A stretch of DNA of 64,000 nucleotides from NCBI RefSeq assembly GCF_004118265.1, contig NZ_SDHW01000006.1, positions 248,001 through 312,000 of the forward strand, given 5' to 3'. Shown here one piece after another: positions 24,161 through 32,473 of this stretch. Source of the DNA: Lacibacter luteus. GTDB taxonomy: Bacteria; Bacteroidota; Bacteroidia; Chitinophagales; Chitinophagaceae. Both the position numbers and the translations under genes were made by a program. Position 1 is the stretch's first letter, and each line of letters starts with the position of its first letter. Under the pieces are notes generated by a model that saw only the letters and a list, made by a program, of their open reading frames with translations, did not search any database and was not told the DNA's origin.

Positions 24161-25759
24161 TTAAAACGGCGTTTCCTCATCGAAGTTCATATCATTCATT
24201 TTACTTCCTTTCTGTACAAACACTTTCGGGCCATCATCTTCAGCAACAGGTTTCCAGTTACCACCACCCGGCAGCATACCTGGTCCGCCCGGTAATGGCG
24301 CATTGTAACCAGCACCGCCGCCAGGCATTCCACCTGCATCACCAAAATCATCTTCAATAAATTTCTGAATATGCAGCAAGCCTCTCAGCTTAATTGTTTC
24401 GAGCGAACCATTCCTGTGCTTGGCAATACGTACGTGTGTTTCACCACGGTTGCTTTCACCAAACTCATTCGATGTAATATCGTAGTATTCAGGACGATAA
24501 AGGAACAACACCATATCCGCATCCTGTTCAATGGCACCCGATTCACGAAGATCACTCAACTGTGGCATCTTGTTACCATCTTTACGTTTCTCCACATCAC
24601 GACTCAACTGCGAAAGTGCAATGATGGGAATATGTAATTCTTTCGCCAGCTGTTTTAAACCACGTGAAATGGTACTGATTTCCTGTTCACGATTGGTGTT
24701 TTTATTTCCTGCACCACTCATCAACTGCAGATAATCGATGATGAGCAGGCCTACGCCATGTTTGTTTACAAGACGACGGGCTTTTGCACGCAATTCAAAA
24801 ATATTTAATGCCGCACTGTCATCAATATAAATAGGCGCTTTTGCCAAACGTTCGATCCCTTTTTTATACAACTGCTGTACCTCATGATCTTCCAGTTTAC
24901 CACGTGAAATTTTTTCGAGCATAATTTCACTCTCGGCCGAAAGAATACGCTGCACCAACTGTGCAGCACTCATTTCAAGAGAGAAGAAAGCAACCGGCGT
25001 TGGTTTGCTTGCATTTAATGCTGCATTACGTACAAGGTTTAGGGCAAATGCTGTTTTACCCACAGCAGGGCGGGCAGCAAGAATAACCAGATCGGATGGC
25101 TGCCAACCGTAAATAACTTTATCCATCGATGGAAAGCCGCTTGGCACACCGGTAATATCTTCCTGCTTGTTACGCATGTCTTCGATACGCTGGATGGTCT
25201 TCACCAGAATATCCTCCATCGATTCGAAGTTCTTACGCATGTAGTTATTGGTGATCTCGAATAACTTACTTTCTGCATCATCCAACAAATCAAAAATATC
25301 AGCAGCATCTTCGTATGCCTCTGCAATGGTTTCGTTGCTGATGGTAATTAATTTGCGCTGAATAAACTTTTCGAGAACGATACGGGAGTGGGCTTCAACG
25401 TTAGCAGTTGAAACAACAGAGTTGGTAAGCTTGGCAACAAAGTAAGCGCCGCCTATCATTTCCAATTCACCATTTATTTTAAGCTGTTCAACAACCGTTA
25501 AAATATCAATCGGTGTCGATTTGCTTTGCAGTTCCTGCATTGACTTAAAAATGCTCTGGTGTGCCGATACGTAAAAACATTCGGGCTTGAGAATTTCGCT
25601 TACAATATCGAAAGCACTTTTCTCCAGCATAATGGCACCAAGCACCGCCTCCTCCAGCTCTCTTGCCTGAGGTTGCACTTTACTGTAGTTACCGGTAAGC
25701 TGATCTACCGTAGTACGTTTTTTCTTAGAACGGTCTGTATTTAAATTCGGAATAGCCAT
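24161..25759 (-). CDS. dnaB: Replicative DNA helicase
   Basis: The ring helicase that unwinds DNA at the replication fork. 532 residues: an N-terminal DnaB domain (ELEEAVLGAIMLEKSAF), a linker, and a RecA-like core with Walker A AARPAVGKTAFALN near residue 235, Walker B LLIIDYLQLMSG and the conserved ALSQLSRDVEKR. The C-terminus is extended by about 60 residues of glycine/proline-rich and then acidic text (MPGGGAGYNAPLPGGPG, FDEETPF), usual for Bacteroidota. The 451-bp region to pheT probably contains its promoter. Confidence 0.97.
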   Translation of the reverse strand: MAIPNLNTDRSKKKRTTVDQLTGNYSKVQPQARELEEAVLGAIMLEKSAFDIVSEILKPECFYVSAHQSIFKSMQELQSKSTPIDILTVVEQLKINGELEMIGGAYFVAKLTNSVVSTANVEAHSRIVLEKFIQRKLITISNETIAEAYEDAADIFDLLDDAESKLFEITNNYMRKNFESMEDILVKTIQRIEDMRNKQEDITGVPSGFPSMDKVIYGWQPSDLVILAARPAVGKTAFALNLVRNAALNASKPTPVAFFSLEMSAAQLVQRILSAESEIMLEKISRGKLEDHEVQQLYKKGIERLAKAPIYIDDSAALNIFELRAKARRLVNKHGVGLLIIDYLQLMSGAGNKNTNREQEISTISRGLKQLAKELHIPIIALSQLSRDVEKRKDGNKMPQLSDLRESGAIEQDADMVLFLYRPEYYDITSNEFGESNRGETHVRIAKHRNGSLETIKLRGLLHIQKFIEDDFGDAGGMPGGGAGYNAPLPGGPGMLPGGGNWKPVAEDDGPKVFVQKGSKMNDMNFDEETPF

Positions 25760-26210
25760 AGTTCACAAAGAATACTACAATGTTATTTTGGGATTTGCTC
25801 TGTAAGCGTTTGCTCAATCGTTACCTCATGTTAAGCAATTGTTACCGGAACAAGGGCGACGAATGTAAATGACAAACCATTACCAGCAAAAACAAATCCA
25901 TAGTATAATTTCTTCAACTCCAATTCACATTAAATCCGGGGTTATCCACCATTTTTTTTAAGTGATGCACATAAAACACCCGGCTTATCCTCAATTTAAT
26001 TTATTTTTTCGCTCGAACCCAGCGCATTTCCACACAGGCTGTGCAGAAAGATTTTAAACCGTTTCTTTTGTTGTATGGCACAGATTACAATATGGACTTT
26101 TGCCCCGAAACCTGCTTTTTTGCTACCGGTTTTAGCCAATTAAAACTACTGTAGGGCTCAAGCAGTCAATCAATTATCTTTGCAGCTTTCTGAATAAAAG
26201 TTCTCTTAGC
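25760..26210. promoter_or_regulatory. Divergent dnaB-pheT control region
   Basis: 451 bases between two genes transcribed apart, with no open frame of interest. Visible elements are as follows. CAATCGTTACC (25815-25825) and CAATTGTTACC (25836-25846) are direct repeats exactly 21 bp apart. TTATCCACC (25942-25950) and TTATCCTCA (25985-25993) are each one base from the DnaA box TTATCCACA. A -7 box TATCTTTG (26175-26182) lies 28 bases before pheT. Confidence 0.45.
26175..26182 (+). promoter_or_regulatory. -7 box of pheT
   Basis: TATCTTTG matches TAnnTTTG exactly and lies 28 bases before the pheT ATG. No TTTG is found at the usual upstream distance. Confidence 0.45.
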
Positions 26211-28634
26211 ATGACGATCAGTTATAAGTGGTTGCACGAATATTTACCCGTTTCTGTTGAACCGGAGCGTTTGAGCCGTATTCTTACATCAATTGGCCTT
26301 GAAGTGGAAAGTATGGAGGCTTACGAAGAAGTAAAAGGTGGTTTACAAGGGTTGGTTATTGGCGAAGTGCTTACCTGCGAAAAACATCCCGATGCCGATA
26401 AACTATCGCTTACTACTGTAAATATTGGTGCAGCAGAGCCTTTGCAAATTGTATGTGGTGCACCAAATGTAGCTGCCGGACAGAAAGTTGTAGTTGCAAC
26501 AGTTGGCACAACTATTTATCCTGCAGGCGGCGAACCATTAACCATGAAAAAAGCCAAAATACGTGGTGTGGAAAGCCATGGTATGATTTGCGCTGAAGAT
26601 GAAATTGGTTTAGGTAACAGCCATGCAGGTATTATGATTTTACCGGCTAACGTAACTGTTGGTTCACTTGCTGCAGATTACTTTAAACCTTATACCGACT
26701 GGATCATTGAAATTGGTTTAACACCAAACCATATGGATGCAATGAGTCATATGGGTGTTGCCCGTGATGTAATTGCATACCTCAACTTTCACGATAAGAA
26801 AAACTATGTGCTGAAATCGCCTTTCAGCAATGGTTTCAAAACCGACAGCAAAGCTTTGCCAATCACTGTTAAAGTTGAAAACGAAGAAGCTTGTCAGCGT
26901 TATGCAGGTGTAAGCATTGCAAATGTTACAGTAAAAGAAAGCCCCGATTGGCTGAAGCAACGTTTAAAAGCTATCGGTGTACGACCGATCAATAATATCG
27001 TTGACATTACGAACTATATTCTTCACGAAACCGGTCAGCCTTTACATGCATTTGATGCAGATGCTATCACCGGTGCAGAAGTAATTGTAAAGAATTTACC
27101 CGAAGGAACAGCCTTTACTACACTTGATGAAAAAGAGCGGAAGTTGAATGCAGAAGACCTGATGATCTGTAATAAAGAAGAAGCAATGTGTATTGCAGGT
27201 GTGTTTGGTGGTATGAAAAGCGGCGTAAAAGAAACTACTAAGAATATCTTTTTAGAAAGCGCCTGGTTTAATCCTGTTACAACACGTAAAACATCGTTCC
27301 GTCATAACCTGCGTACCGATGCAGCTACACGTTTTGAAAAAGGAGTTGACATCAGCAATACAGTGAATGTATTGAAGCGTGCAGCTCTACTTATAAAAGA
27401 ATTGGGTGGCGGTGAAATTGCAAGTGATGTGGTGGATGTATATCCAAAGCCAAACGAGAAAACACAAATTGCTCTCAAGTTTCATTACCTGAAAAAGATC
27501 AGCGGTAAAAATTATCATCCCGACACGGTAAAGAAGATCTTCGAATCGTTGGGTTTTGAACTGGTAAAAGAATCTATTGATGAGATCTGGGTTGCAGCAC
27601 CATTCAGCAAACCCGATATGGAATTACCTGCCGATCTTGCAGAAGAAGTAATGCGAATTGATGGATTGGATAATGTTGAAATTCCTACCAGCATTACCAT
27701 CTCTCCTTCTACCGAAGCAGACCACACCGGTTTTGCATACAAAGAAAAGATCAGTAATAACCTTGCCGGACAGGGTTTCAACGAAATTTTCACTAACTCC
27801 ATTGCCAACAGTGCATGGTATAGTGATGATGTATTGGCCACAACGGTAAAAATGCTCAACAATCTTAGTGCAGAGCTCAACGTAATGCGTCCTTCAATGC
27901 TGGAAACAGGATTGCAATGCATTTCGTTTAACCTTAACCGTAAAAACAACAGTCTTCGTTTGTTCGAGTTTGGTAAAACATACAAAACAACCGAAACAGG
28001 TAAATATTTCGAAACAGATCATTTAGCTATTTATACAACAGGCAGCACTGAGGCTTCGTGGAAACAAAAAGCATCGGCTACCGATGTATATTTTTTGAAG
28101 GCAGTTGTTAGTGGCATTTTACAACAGGCCGGTTTATCTGCCGAAACAGAAATTGCAGAAGCAGAAAAAGGTTTCAGCGGAGTGATCACTTACAAAACGC
28201 AAAAACAGGTAATTGCTAAAATTGGCATTGTTGATGCTACGCAATTAAAGCAGTTCGACATTAAACAACCTGTTTACTTTGCCGATATCAACTGGAATAG
28301 TTTAACTCAGCTGGCTGCAAAAGCCAAGCTGGTTTATAAAGAAATTCCACGTTTCCCGGCTGTTGAACGTGATCTTGCTATTGTAATTGAAAAGAACATC
28401 AGCTATGCGGAAGTTGAAAAGGCAATTAAGAATACAAAAGTGAGTCGTTTAAAAGAAGTATCGCTCTTCGATGTTTTTGAAAGTGAAAAAATTGGTGCGA
28501 ATAAAAAATCAATGGCACTCAATTTTGTATTCCAGGACGATGAAAAAACATTGGTAGATAAAGAAACAGAGAAGATGATGAGTACGCTTATCCAGGCATT
28601 GGAAAAGCAGTTTTCAGCCGAGATAAGAAAATAA
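26211..28634 (+). CDS. pheT: Phenylalanyl-tRNA synthetase, beta subunit
   Basis: With PheS it charges tRNA-Phe. 807 residues with the full domain order. The N-terminal part (TISYKWLHEYLPV) leads into a tRNA-binding OB domain (LVIGEVLTCEKHPDADKL, near 48-66) and the B3/B4 editing domain (VRPINNIVDITNYILHETG, near 256). The B5 domain, a synthetase-like core (DLAEEVMRIDGLDNVEIP) and a C-terminal ferredoxin-fold anticodon domain (FPAVERDLAIVIEK to the end) follow. pheS is not in the window. A coiled-coil gene follows after 19 bases. Confidence 0.97.
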   Translation: MTISYKWLHEYLPVSVEPERLSRILTSIGLEVESMEAYEEVKGGLQGLVIGEVLTCEKHPDADKLSLTTVNIGAAEPLQIVCGAPNVAAGQKVVVATVGTTIYPAGGEPLTMKKAKIRGVESHGMICAEDEIGLGNSHAGIMILPANVTVGSLAADYFKPYTDWIIEIGLTPNHMDAMSHMGVARDVIAYLNFHDKKNYVLKSPFSNGFKTDSKALPITVKVENEEACQRYAGVSIANVTVKESPDWLKQRLKAIGVRPINNIVDITNYILHETGQPLHAFDADAITGAEVIVKNLPEGTAFTTLDEKERKLNAEDLMICNKEEAMCIAGVFGGMKSGVKETTKNIFLESAWFNPVTTRKTSFRHNLRTDAATRFEKGVDISNTVNVLKRAALLIKELGGGEIASDVVDVYPKPNEKTQIALKFHYLKKISGKNYHPDTVKKIFESLGFELVKESIDEIWVAAPFSKPDMELPADLAEEVMRIDGLDNVEIPTSITISPSTEADHTGFAYKEKISNNLAGQGFNEIFTNSIANSAWYSDDVLATTVKMLNNLSAELNVMRPSMLETGLQCISFNLNRKNNSLRLFEFGKTYKTTETGKYFETDHLAIYTTGSTEASWKQKASATDVYFLKAVVSGILQQAGLSAETEIAEAEKGFSGVITYKTQKQVIAKIGIVDATQLKQFDIKQPVYFADINWNSLTQLAAKAKLVYKEIPRFPAVERDLAIVIEKNISYAEVEKAIKNTKVSRLKEVSLFDVFESEKIGANKKSMALNFVFQDDEKTLVDKETEKMMSTLIQALEKQFSAEIRK

Positions 28635-28653
28635 GGTTCATTAAACGTTAACG

Positions 28654-28941
28654 GTGGCAGCTATCGATCAACACATACAATCACTGCAGCAGAAAATGCA
28701 ATTGCTGGTAAAAAAATACCAGCATCTGGAAAAGGAGAATAAAAAGCTCCGGGAAGAACTGCTGCAGTTAAAAGAAAAGCATGGCGACCGTAAACAGGAA
28801 ATGGAAGTGCTGGAAATGCAGAACGCAATATTAAAAGCATCGCAGCAACAACTGGACGATAAAGAAAAAAAGGAACTGGAAAAAAAGCTGAATGGATTTA
28901 TAAAAGAGATCGATCGTTGTATCGCCTTATTAACGGAGTAA
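28654..28941 (+). CDS. Coiled-coil protein, ZapB-like
   Basis: 95 residues starting at a GTG 19 bases after pheT. There is no ATG near, and the next Met is residue 15. Nearly the whole chain is heptad-patterned coiled coil rich in Leu, Lys, Glu and Gln (residues 5-85). Its place between pheT and zapA suggests a division protein that works with ZapA, like ZapB, but this rests on position and coiled-coil shape, not on a sequence match I can demonstrate. It converges on a short minus-strand gene with no gap between stops. Confidence 0.6.
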   Translation: MAAIDQHIQSLQQKMQLLVKKYQHLEKENKKLREELLQLKEKHGDRKQEMEVLEMQNAILKASQQQLDDKEKKELEKKLNGFIKEIDRCIALLTE

Positions 28942-29193
28942 TTACACCCGTTTAATAATCTTCAGTTTCATTTCATCTTCACCCTGCTTTAATTCGATAG
29001 TGTAAACGCCATAAGGCAGATCGTTGAGGCCGCTCCATATAAGCGAACAATGTGATGATGCTTCCGATTCGAGATGACGGCATACAGCGCCTTTTTCATC
29101 TTTCAACACCGCTTTTATTGCTTTCCGGTCCGGCGATGAAAGTTCCAACGTAAGTGTATCGAGAAACACTTGTGGTTTAACTTTTGCGAACAT
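28942..29193 (-). CDS. Short protein resembling a type IX secretion tail domain
   Basis: 83 residues without a signal peptide. It reads like the beta-sandwich tail found at the C-terminus of type IX cargo: strands LTLELSSPDRKAIKAVLKD, then WSGLNDLPYGVYTIELKQG and the final MKLKIIKRV, which resembles the LPxGxYxIxV...KKIVK pattern of sorting domains. Here it stands alone with no passenger. It may be a remnant of a larger gene or an independent domain. It lies tail to tail with the coiled-coil gene. Confidence 0.5.
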   Translation of the reverse strand: MFAKVKPQVFLDTLTLELSSPDRKAIKAVLKDEKGAVCRHLESEASSHCSLIWSGLNDLPYGVYTIELKQGEDEMKLKIIKRV

Positions 29194-29311
29194 TTTGTAA
29201 TCTTGGTTTGAAGTAGTTTGTAAGCAGGGGTTCTTCGCAAGGTGTGCAACAAAGAGATAAGGGAACTTTTTTACGAGTTTCGAATATATAAAAACTTAGT
29301 CATATTTTGGT

Positions 29312-29614
29312 ATGATGGAATCATTAATTCCTATAAATATTGTTATTGGCGATCGTAGTTACCGTATCAAAGTAAGCAGCGAACACGAAGAGCATGTACG
29401 GCGAACGGTGAAAACCATCAATGAAAAAATCGTTGAATACAAAACCAGCTTTGCCGGAAAAGACATGCAGGACTATGTAGCGATGGTACTTATTTGGTAT
29501 GCTACAGAAGTTACAGCCACATCCGGAAACAGTTTATCTGCTAACAACGACACTGCTACCGAAGAGGCTTTAAAAAAACTCGAAGTCCAAATAGATCAAC
29601 TGCTGCAATCGTAA
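29312..29614 (+). CDS. zapA: Cell division protein ZapA
   Basis: Bundles and stabilises FtsZ filaments at midcell. 100 residues. A start at the second ATG (29315) is equally possible. The N-terminal globular part reads IPINIVIGDRSYRIKVSSEHEEHVRRTVKTINEKI, typical of ZapA, followed by a long helix ending in the coiled KKLEVQIDQLL. Gene order pheT, coiled coil, zapA, rny supports the call. 118 bases of non-coding sequence precede it. Confidence 0.88.
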   Translation: MMESLIPINIVIGDRSYRIKVSSEHEEHVRRTVKTINEKIVEYKTSFAGKDMQDYVAMVLIWYATEVTATSGNSLSANNDTATEEALKKLEVQIDQLLQS

Positions 29615-29754
29615 GCCATATTCCCCACTCGTGATGTATTACATCTGTGTGCTTGCTTTTTTTCTGTATTTTCGCCACTATTGTCCCGCTATGTATATGT
29701 ATAAAGCCATAGAATGGAACGATTTGCAGAAAGAAAACAAACCCCACAACAACA

Positions 29755-31314
29755 ATGGAACTCATTTATGTTATAATTGGAATTGTAGCACTCGTAATAG
29801 GAGTGGTAGCCGGAAAATTCATCTTTGCTAAAAACACACAAAAACAGGTAGAGGAAGCTGAAGCACAGGCACAATCGATGATCAAAGAAGCCGGCATCAG
29901 GGCAGAAACCATCCGGAAAGAAAAAGAACTCGAGGCTAAAGAAAAGTTTGTTCAACTAAAGGCCGACCACGATCGTGATGTAATGGAACGTAACCGCAAG
30001 ATCAGCGAAAGTGAGAATCGTGCCCGCCAGAAGGAACAATCGATCAACCAAAAAGAAAGCAATCTCGACAAACAAATCAAAGAAAACGAGGCGATCAAAG
30101 AAAACCTCAATCGCCAGATCGAAGTGGTTAACCTGAAACGTACCGAACTGGAGAAACACCAGGAAGAGCACATCCGCCGATTGGAGAAAATTGCCGGTCT
30201 GAGCGCTGAAGAAGCAAAAAACCAGCTGGTTGAAAGCCTGAAACAGGAAGCACAAACCCGTGCATTGGTATTGCAACAGGAAATTATTGAAGATGCCAAG
30301 CAGAAAGCAGGTAAGGAAGCCCGTAAGATCGTTATCCAAACCATTCAACGTACTGCGGCTGAACAAACAATTGAAAATACAGTAACCGTTTTCAACCTTG
30401 AAAGCGATGAAATAAAAGGTCAGATTATTGGTCGTGAAGGCCGTAATATCCGTGCTATTGAAGCAGCTACAGGTGTTGACCTTATTGTTGATGATACGCC
30501 GGAAGCGATTCTTCTTTCATCATTCGACCCGCTTCGTCGTGAAGTAGCCCGTTTGAGTTTACAACGTTTGGTGGCCGATGGCCGTATTCACCCTGCCCGC
30601 ATTGAGGAAGTGGTGGAAAAAACCCGTAAACAACTGGAAGAACAAGTGATGGAGATTGGTGAGCGTACTGTAATCGAGCTCGGTATTCATGGTATGCATA
30701 AAGAGCTGATCAGGATGGTTGGTCGTATGCGTTTCCGTTCTTCTTATGGTCAGAACCTGTTAATGCATAGCCGTGAAACAGCGAACCTTTGCGCAATCAT
30801 GGCTTCAGAGCTTGGACTGAATCCAAAACTGGCAAAACGTGCCGGTCTTTTACACGATATTGGTAAAGTGCCCGATGAAGAAACAGAACTGAGCCACGCA
30901 TTACTTGGTGCGAAACTGGCTGAGAAATATGGTGAAAACCCTGCTGTAGTGAACGCCATCGGCGCTCACCACGATGAAATGGAAATGCAGTATGTTATTT
31001 CACCAATTGTACAGGCTTGCGATGCCATTAGCGGTGCAAGACCAGGTGCCCGTCGTGAAATTATGCAGCAATACCTGCAGCGAATCAAAGATCTGGAAAG
31101 CCTTGCTATGGGTTATCCCGGTGTTGAAAAAGCATATGCTATTCAGGCGGGTCGTGAATTACGTGTAATTGTAGAAGCTGAAAAGGTTACCGATGCAGAA
31201 TCGGATAAACTCAGCTTTGAAATGGCACAGAAGATCCAAACCGAAATGGTGTATCCGGGTCAGATCAAAGTAACCGTAATTAGAGAAAAAAGAGCTGTAA
31301 ACGTGGCGAGATAG
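29755..31314 (+). CDS. rny: Ribonuclease Y
   Basis: An endonuclease that starts decay of many mRNAs, anchored in the membrane. 519 residues, the usual size: an N-terminal transmembrane helix ([18 protein letters not shown]), a long charged coiled coil (about 25-200), a KH RNA-binding domain with [19 protein letters not shown], and an HD domain with [12 protein letters not shown] as the metal site. It follows zapA by 140 bases. An inverted repeat and the rplS promoter follow it. Confidence 0.97.
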   Translation: MELIYVIIGIVALVIGVVAGKFIFAKNTQKQVEEAEAQAQSMIKEAGIRAETIRKEKELEAKEKFVQLKADHDRDVMERNRKISESENRARQKEQSINQKESNLDKQIKENEAIKENLNRQIEVVNLKRTELEKHQEEHIRRLEKIAGLSAEEAKNQLVESLKQEAQTRALVLQQEIIEDAKQKAGKEARKIVIQTIQRTAAEQTIENTVTVFNLESDEIKGQIIGREGRNIRAIEAATGVDLIVDDTPEAILLSSFDPLRREVARLSLQRLVADGRIHPARIEEVVEKTRKQLEEQVMEIGERTVIELGIHGMHKELIRMVGRMRFRSSYGQNLLMHSRETANLCAIMASELGLNPKLAKRAGLLHDIGKVPDEETELSHALLGAKLAEKYGENPAVVNAIGAHHDEMEMQYVISPIVQACDAISGARPGARREIMQQYLQRIKDLESLAMGYPGVEKAYAIQAGRELRVIVEAEKVTDAESDKLSFEMAQKIQTEMVYPGQIKVTVIREKRAVNVAR

Positions 31315-31321
31315 GGTTGAA

Positions 31322-31397
31322 AGTAATCGGTAATTAGGGATTGGGAAGAATGATTCAACTTTTTTTCCAAATTCCTGCAAACAAATTACCAATTACT
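31322..31397. repeat. Paired inverted arms between rny and rplS
   Basis: AGTAATCGGTAATT (31322-31335) and AATTACCAATTACT (31384-31397) match inversely at 13 of 14 positions across 48 bases. Each arm is a doubled GTAATtG-type word. The element lies just upstream of the rplS -7 box. Confidence 0.6.
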
Positions 31398-31401
31398 GTA
31401 A

Positions 31402-31418
31402 AAACCCCCTACCTTTGC
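31402..31418 (+). promoter_or_regulatory. rplS promoter block AAACCCCCTACCTTTGC
   Basis: Contains TACCTTTG (31410-31417), an exact -7 box, 21 bases before the rplS ATG. The whole 17-base string also occurs, letter for letter, upstream of tRNA-Leu (40460-40476). Confidence 0.6.
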
Positions 31419-31438
31419 CGTCCTAAAAATTAAGAGTT

Positions 31439-31792
31439 ATGAACGCCGCTGTTGCATTTGTACATGAGCAATTAACTGCAGGAAAACAACATCCCAACTT
31501 TAAAGCTGGTGATAATGTTACTGTTAACTATAAAATCGTTGAGGGTGGTAAAGAGCGTATCCAGGGGTTCCGTGGCGATGTAATCAAGCGTCAGGGTCAG
31601 GGTGCAACTGCATCATTTACAGTTCGTAAGATCTCTGATGGTGTTGGTGTTGAACGTACTTTCCCTGTAAACTCTCCTAACGTTGAGTCTATTGAACTTA
31701 ATAAAGTTGGTAAAGTAAGCCGTGCTAAACTCTTCTACCTCCGTGAAAGAAGCGGTAAGAGCGCACGTATTAAGGAAAAGCGCATGAAATAA
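31439..31792 (+). CDS. rplS: 50S ribosomal protein L19
   Basis: A large-subunit protein at the interface with the small subunit. 117 residues, the normal length. Typical segments are [72 protein letters not shown] and the basic end [17 protein letters not shown]. The gene is alone, away from rimM and trmD with which it is often grouped. It has its own promoter block and a strong terminator. Confidence 0.98.
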   Translation: MNAAVAFVHEQLTAGKQHPNFKAGDNVTVNYKIVEGGKERIQGFRGDVIKRQGQGATASFTVRKISDGVGVERTFPVNSPNVESIELNKVGKVSRAKLFYLRERSGKSARIKEKRMK

Positions 31793-31814
31793 TCCAAAAG
31801 ATTATCACAATACT

Positions 31815-31844
31815 AAAAGGGGGAAAGAAATCTTTCCCCCTTTT
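31815..31844 (+). terminator. Terminator after rplS
   Basis: A 14-bp perfect stem, AAAAGGGGGAAAGA with TCTTTCCCCCTTTT, closes around a minimal loop 22 bases after the rplS stop, and the stem itself ends in T. Confidence 0.9.
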
Positions 31845-31965
31845 ATATGAATATACCCCGGTTTTGCGTTATATTTACAGACCTGAGCGTTAAGCTCCCC
31901 TCTTGATCCCATACCTTTTGAAAGAATCGTAACTCTATTTATTAACTAAATCAGTTGTTCCGGTC

Positions 31966-32091
31966 ATGAAAAAGGTATTAGTAGCTCTTGCAGTTGTAGC
32001 TTTCTTTTTAACGTCATGTAACAGGGGTATTTCTCCGTATCAGGCAGCCAATGGCAAAGCAGGCAAATGTGGCAGAAATTATATTCGCTAA
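31966..32091 (+). CDS. 41-residue lipoprotein
   Basis: A very short gene: ATG at 31966, TAA at 32089. MKKVLVALAVVAFFLTSC is a standard lipoprotein signal with lipobox LTSC and Cys18. The mature peptide of 24 residues reads NRGISPYQAANGK and then AGKCGRNYIR, with a second cysteine. A terminator follows within 25 bases, so it has its own transcript unit. Small lipoproteins ending in a CGRxxIR-like tail occur in Bacteroidota as far as I recall, but no function is known to me. Confidence 0.7.
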   Translation: MKKVLVALAVVAFFLTSCNRGISPYQAANGKAGKCGRNYIR

Positions 32092-32115
32092 TTTGTCTTT
32101 CTTATAAAAATTTTG

Positions 32116-32141
32116 AAACCTTCCCTCCGGAAGGTTTTTTT
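32116..32141 (+). terminator. Terminator after the small lipoprotein gene
   Basis: AAACCTTCC (32116-32124) and GGAAGGTTT (32129-32137) with a 4-base loop and a run of seven T. Confidence 0.88.
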
Positions 32142-32177
32142 ATCAAATTGTTTCAAAGCAGGAGTTATAAATAACTG

Positions 32178-32185
32178 TAACTTTG
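32178..32185 (+). promoter_or_regulatory. -7 box of tatA
   Basis: TAACTTTG is an exact TAnnTTTG match, 21 bases before the tatA ATG. A TTTC 23 bases upstream could be a weak -33 element. Confidence 0.45.
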
Positions 32186-32206
32186 TGTTCCTTTAAATTT
32201 TTGATC

Positions 32207-32416
32207 ATGAATTTTCAACCCATATTACTTGGCGTTCTCGGCACTCAGGAAATCATCATTATTGCCATTATTATTTTGCTCCTTTTCGGAGGCCGCAAAA
32301 TTCCTGAACTGATGAAAGGATTGGGTAAAGGTATCCGTGAGTTTAACGACGCTAAGAATACTGTACGCAAAGAAATCGAGGAAAGTTCAACTGAAACTCC
32401 TCAGAACAAACAGTAA
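32207..32416 (+). CDS. tatA: Twin-arginine translocase subunit TatA
   Basis: Forms the pore of the Tat pathway, which exports folded proteins. 69 residues from the ATG at 32207. A longer frame upstream begins at an earlier ATG but adds only unrelated text. One transmembrane helix ([15 protein letters not shown]) leads into the conserved amphipathic helix [20 protein letters not shown] and an acidic tail. tatC is not adjacent. TatB-like function cannot be excluded, but Bacteroidota usually have TatA and TatC only. Confidence 0.9.
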   Translation: MNFQPILLGVLGTQEIIIIAIIILLLFGGRKIPELMKGLGKGIREFNDAKNTVRKEIEESSTETPQNKQ

Positions 32417-32473
32417 TCATTACCTGTTTTTATTTGATTTTTTCACTTCAACTTTTTTGAAGCGACTTCCCTT

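Noticed and set aside
29615-29754. Possible small RNA between zapA and rny (a 6S RNA lies next to zapA in enterobacteria)
   Set aside because: No convincing long hairpin or terminator was seen in these 140 bases.
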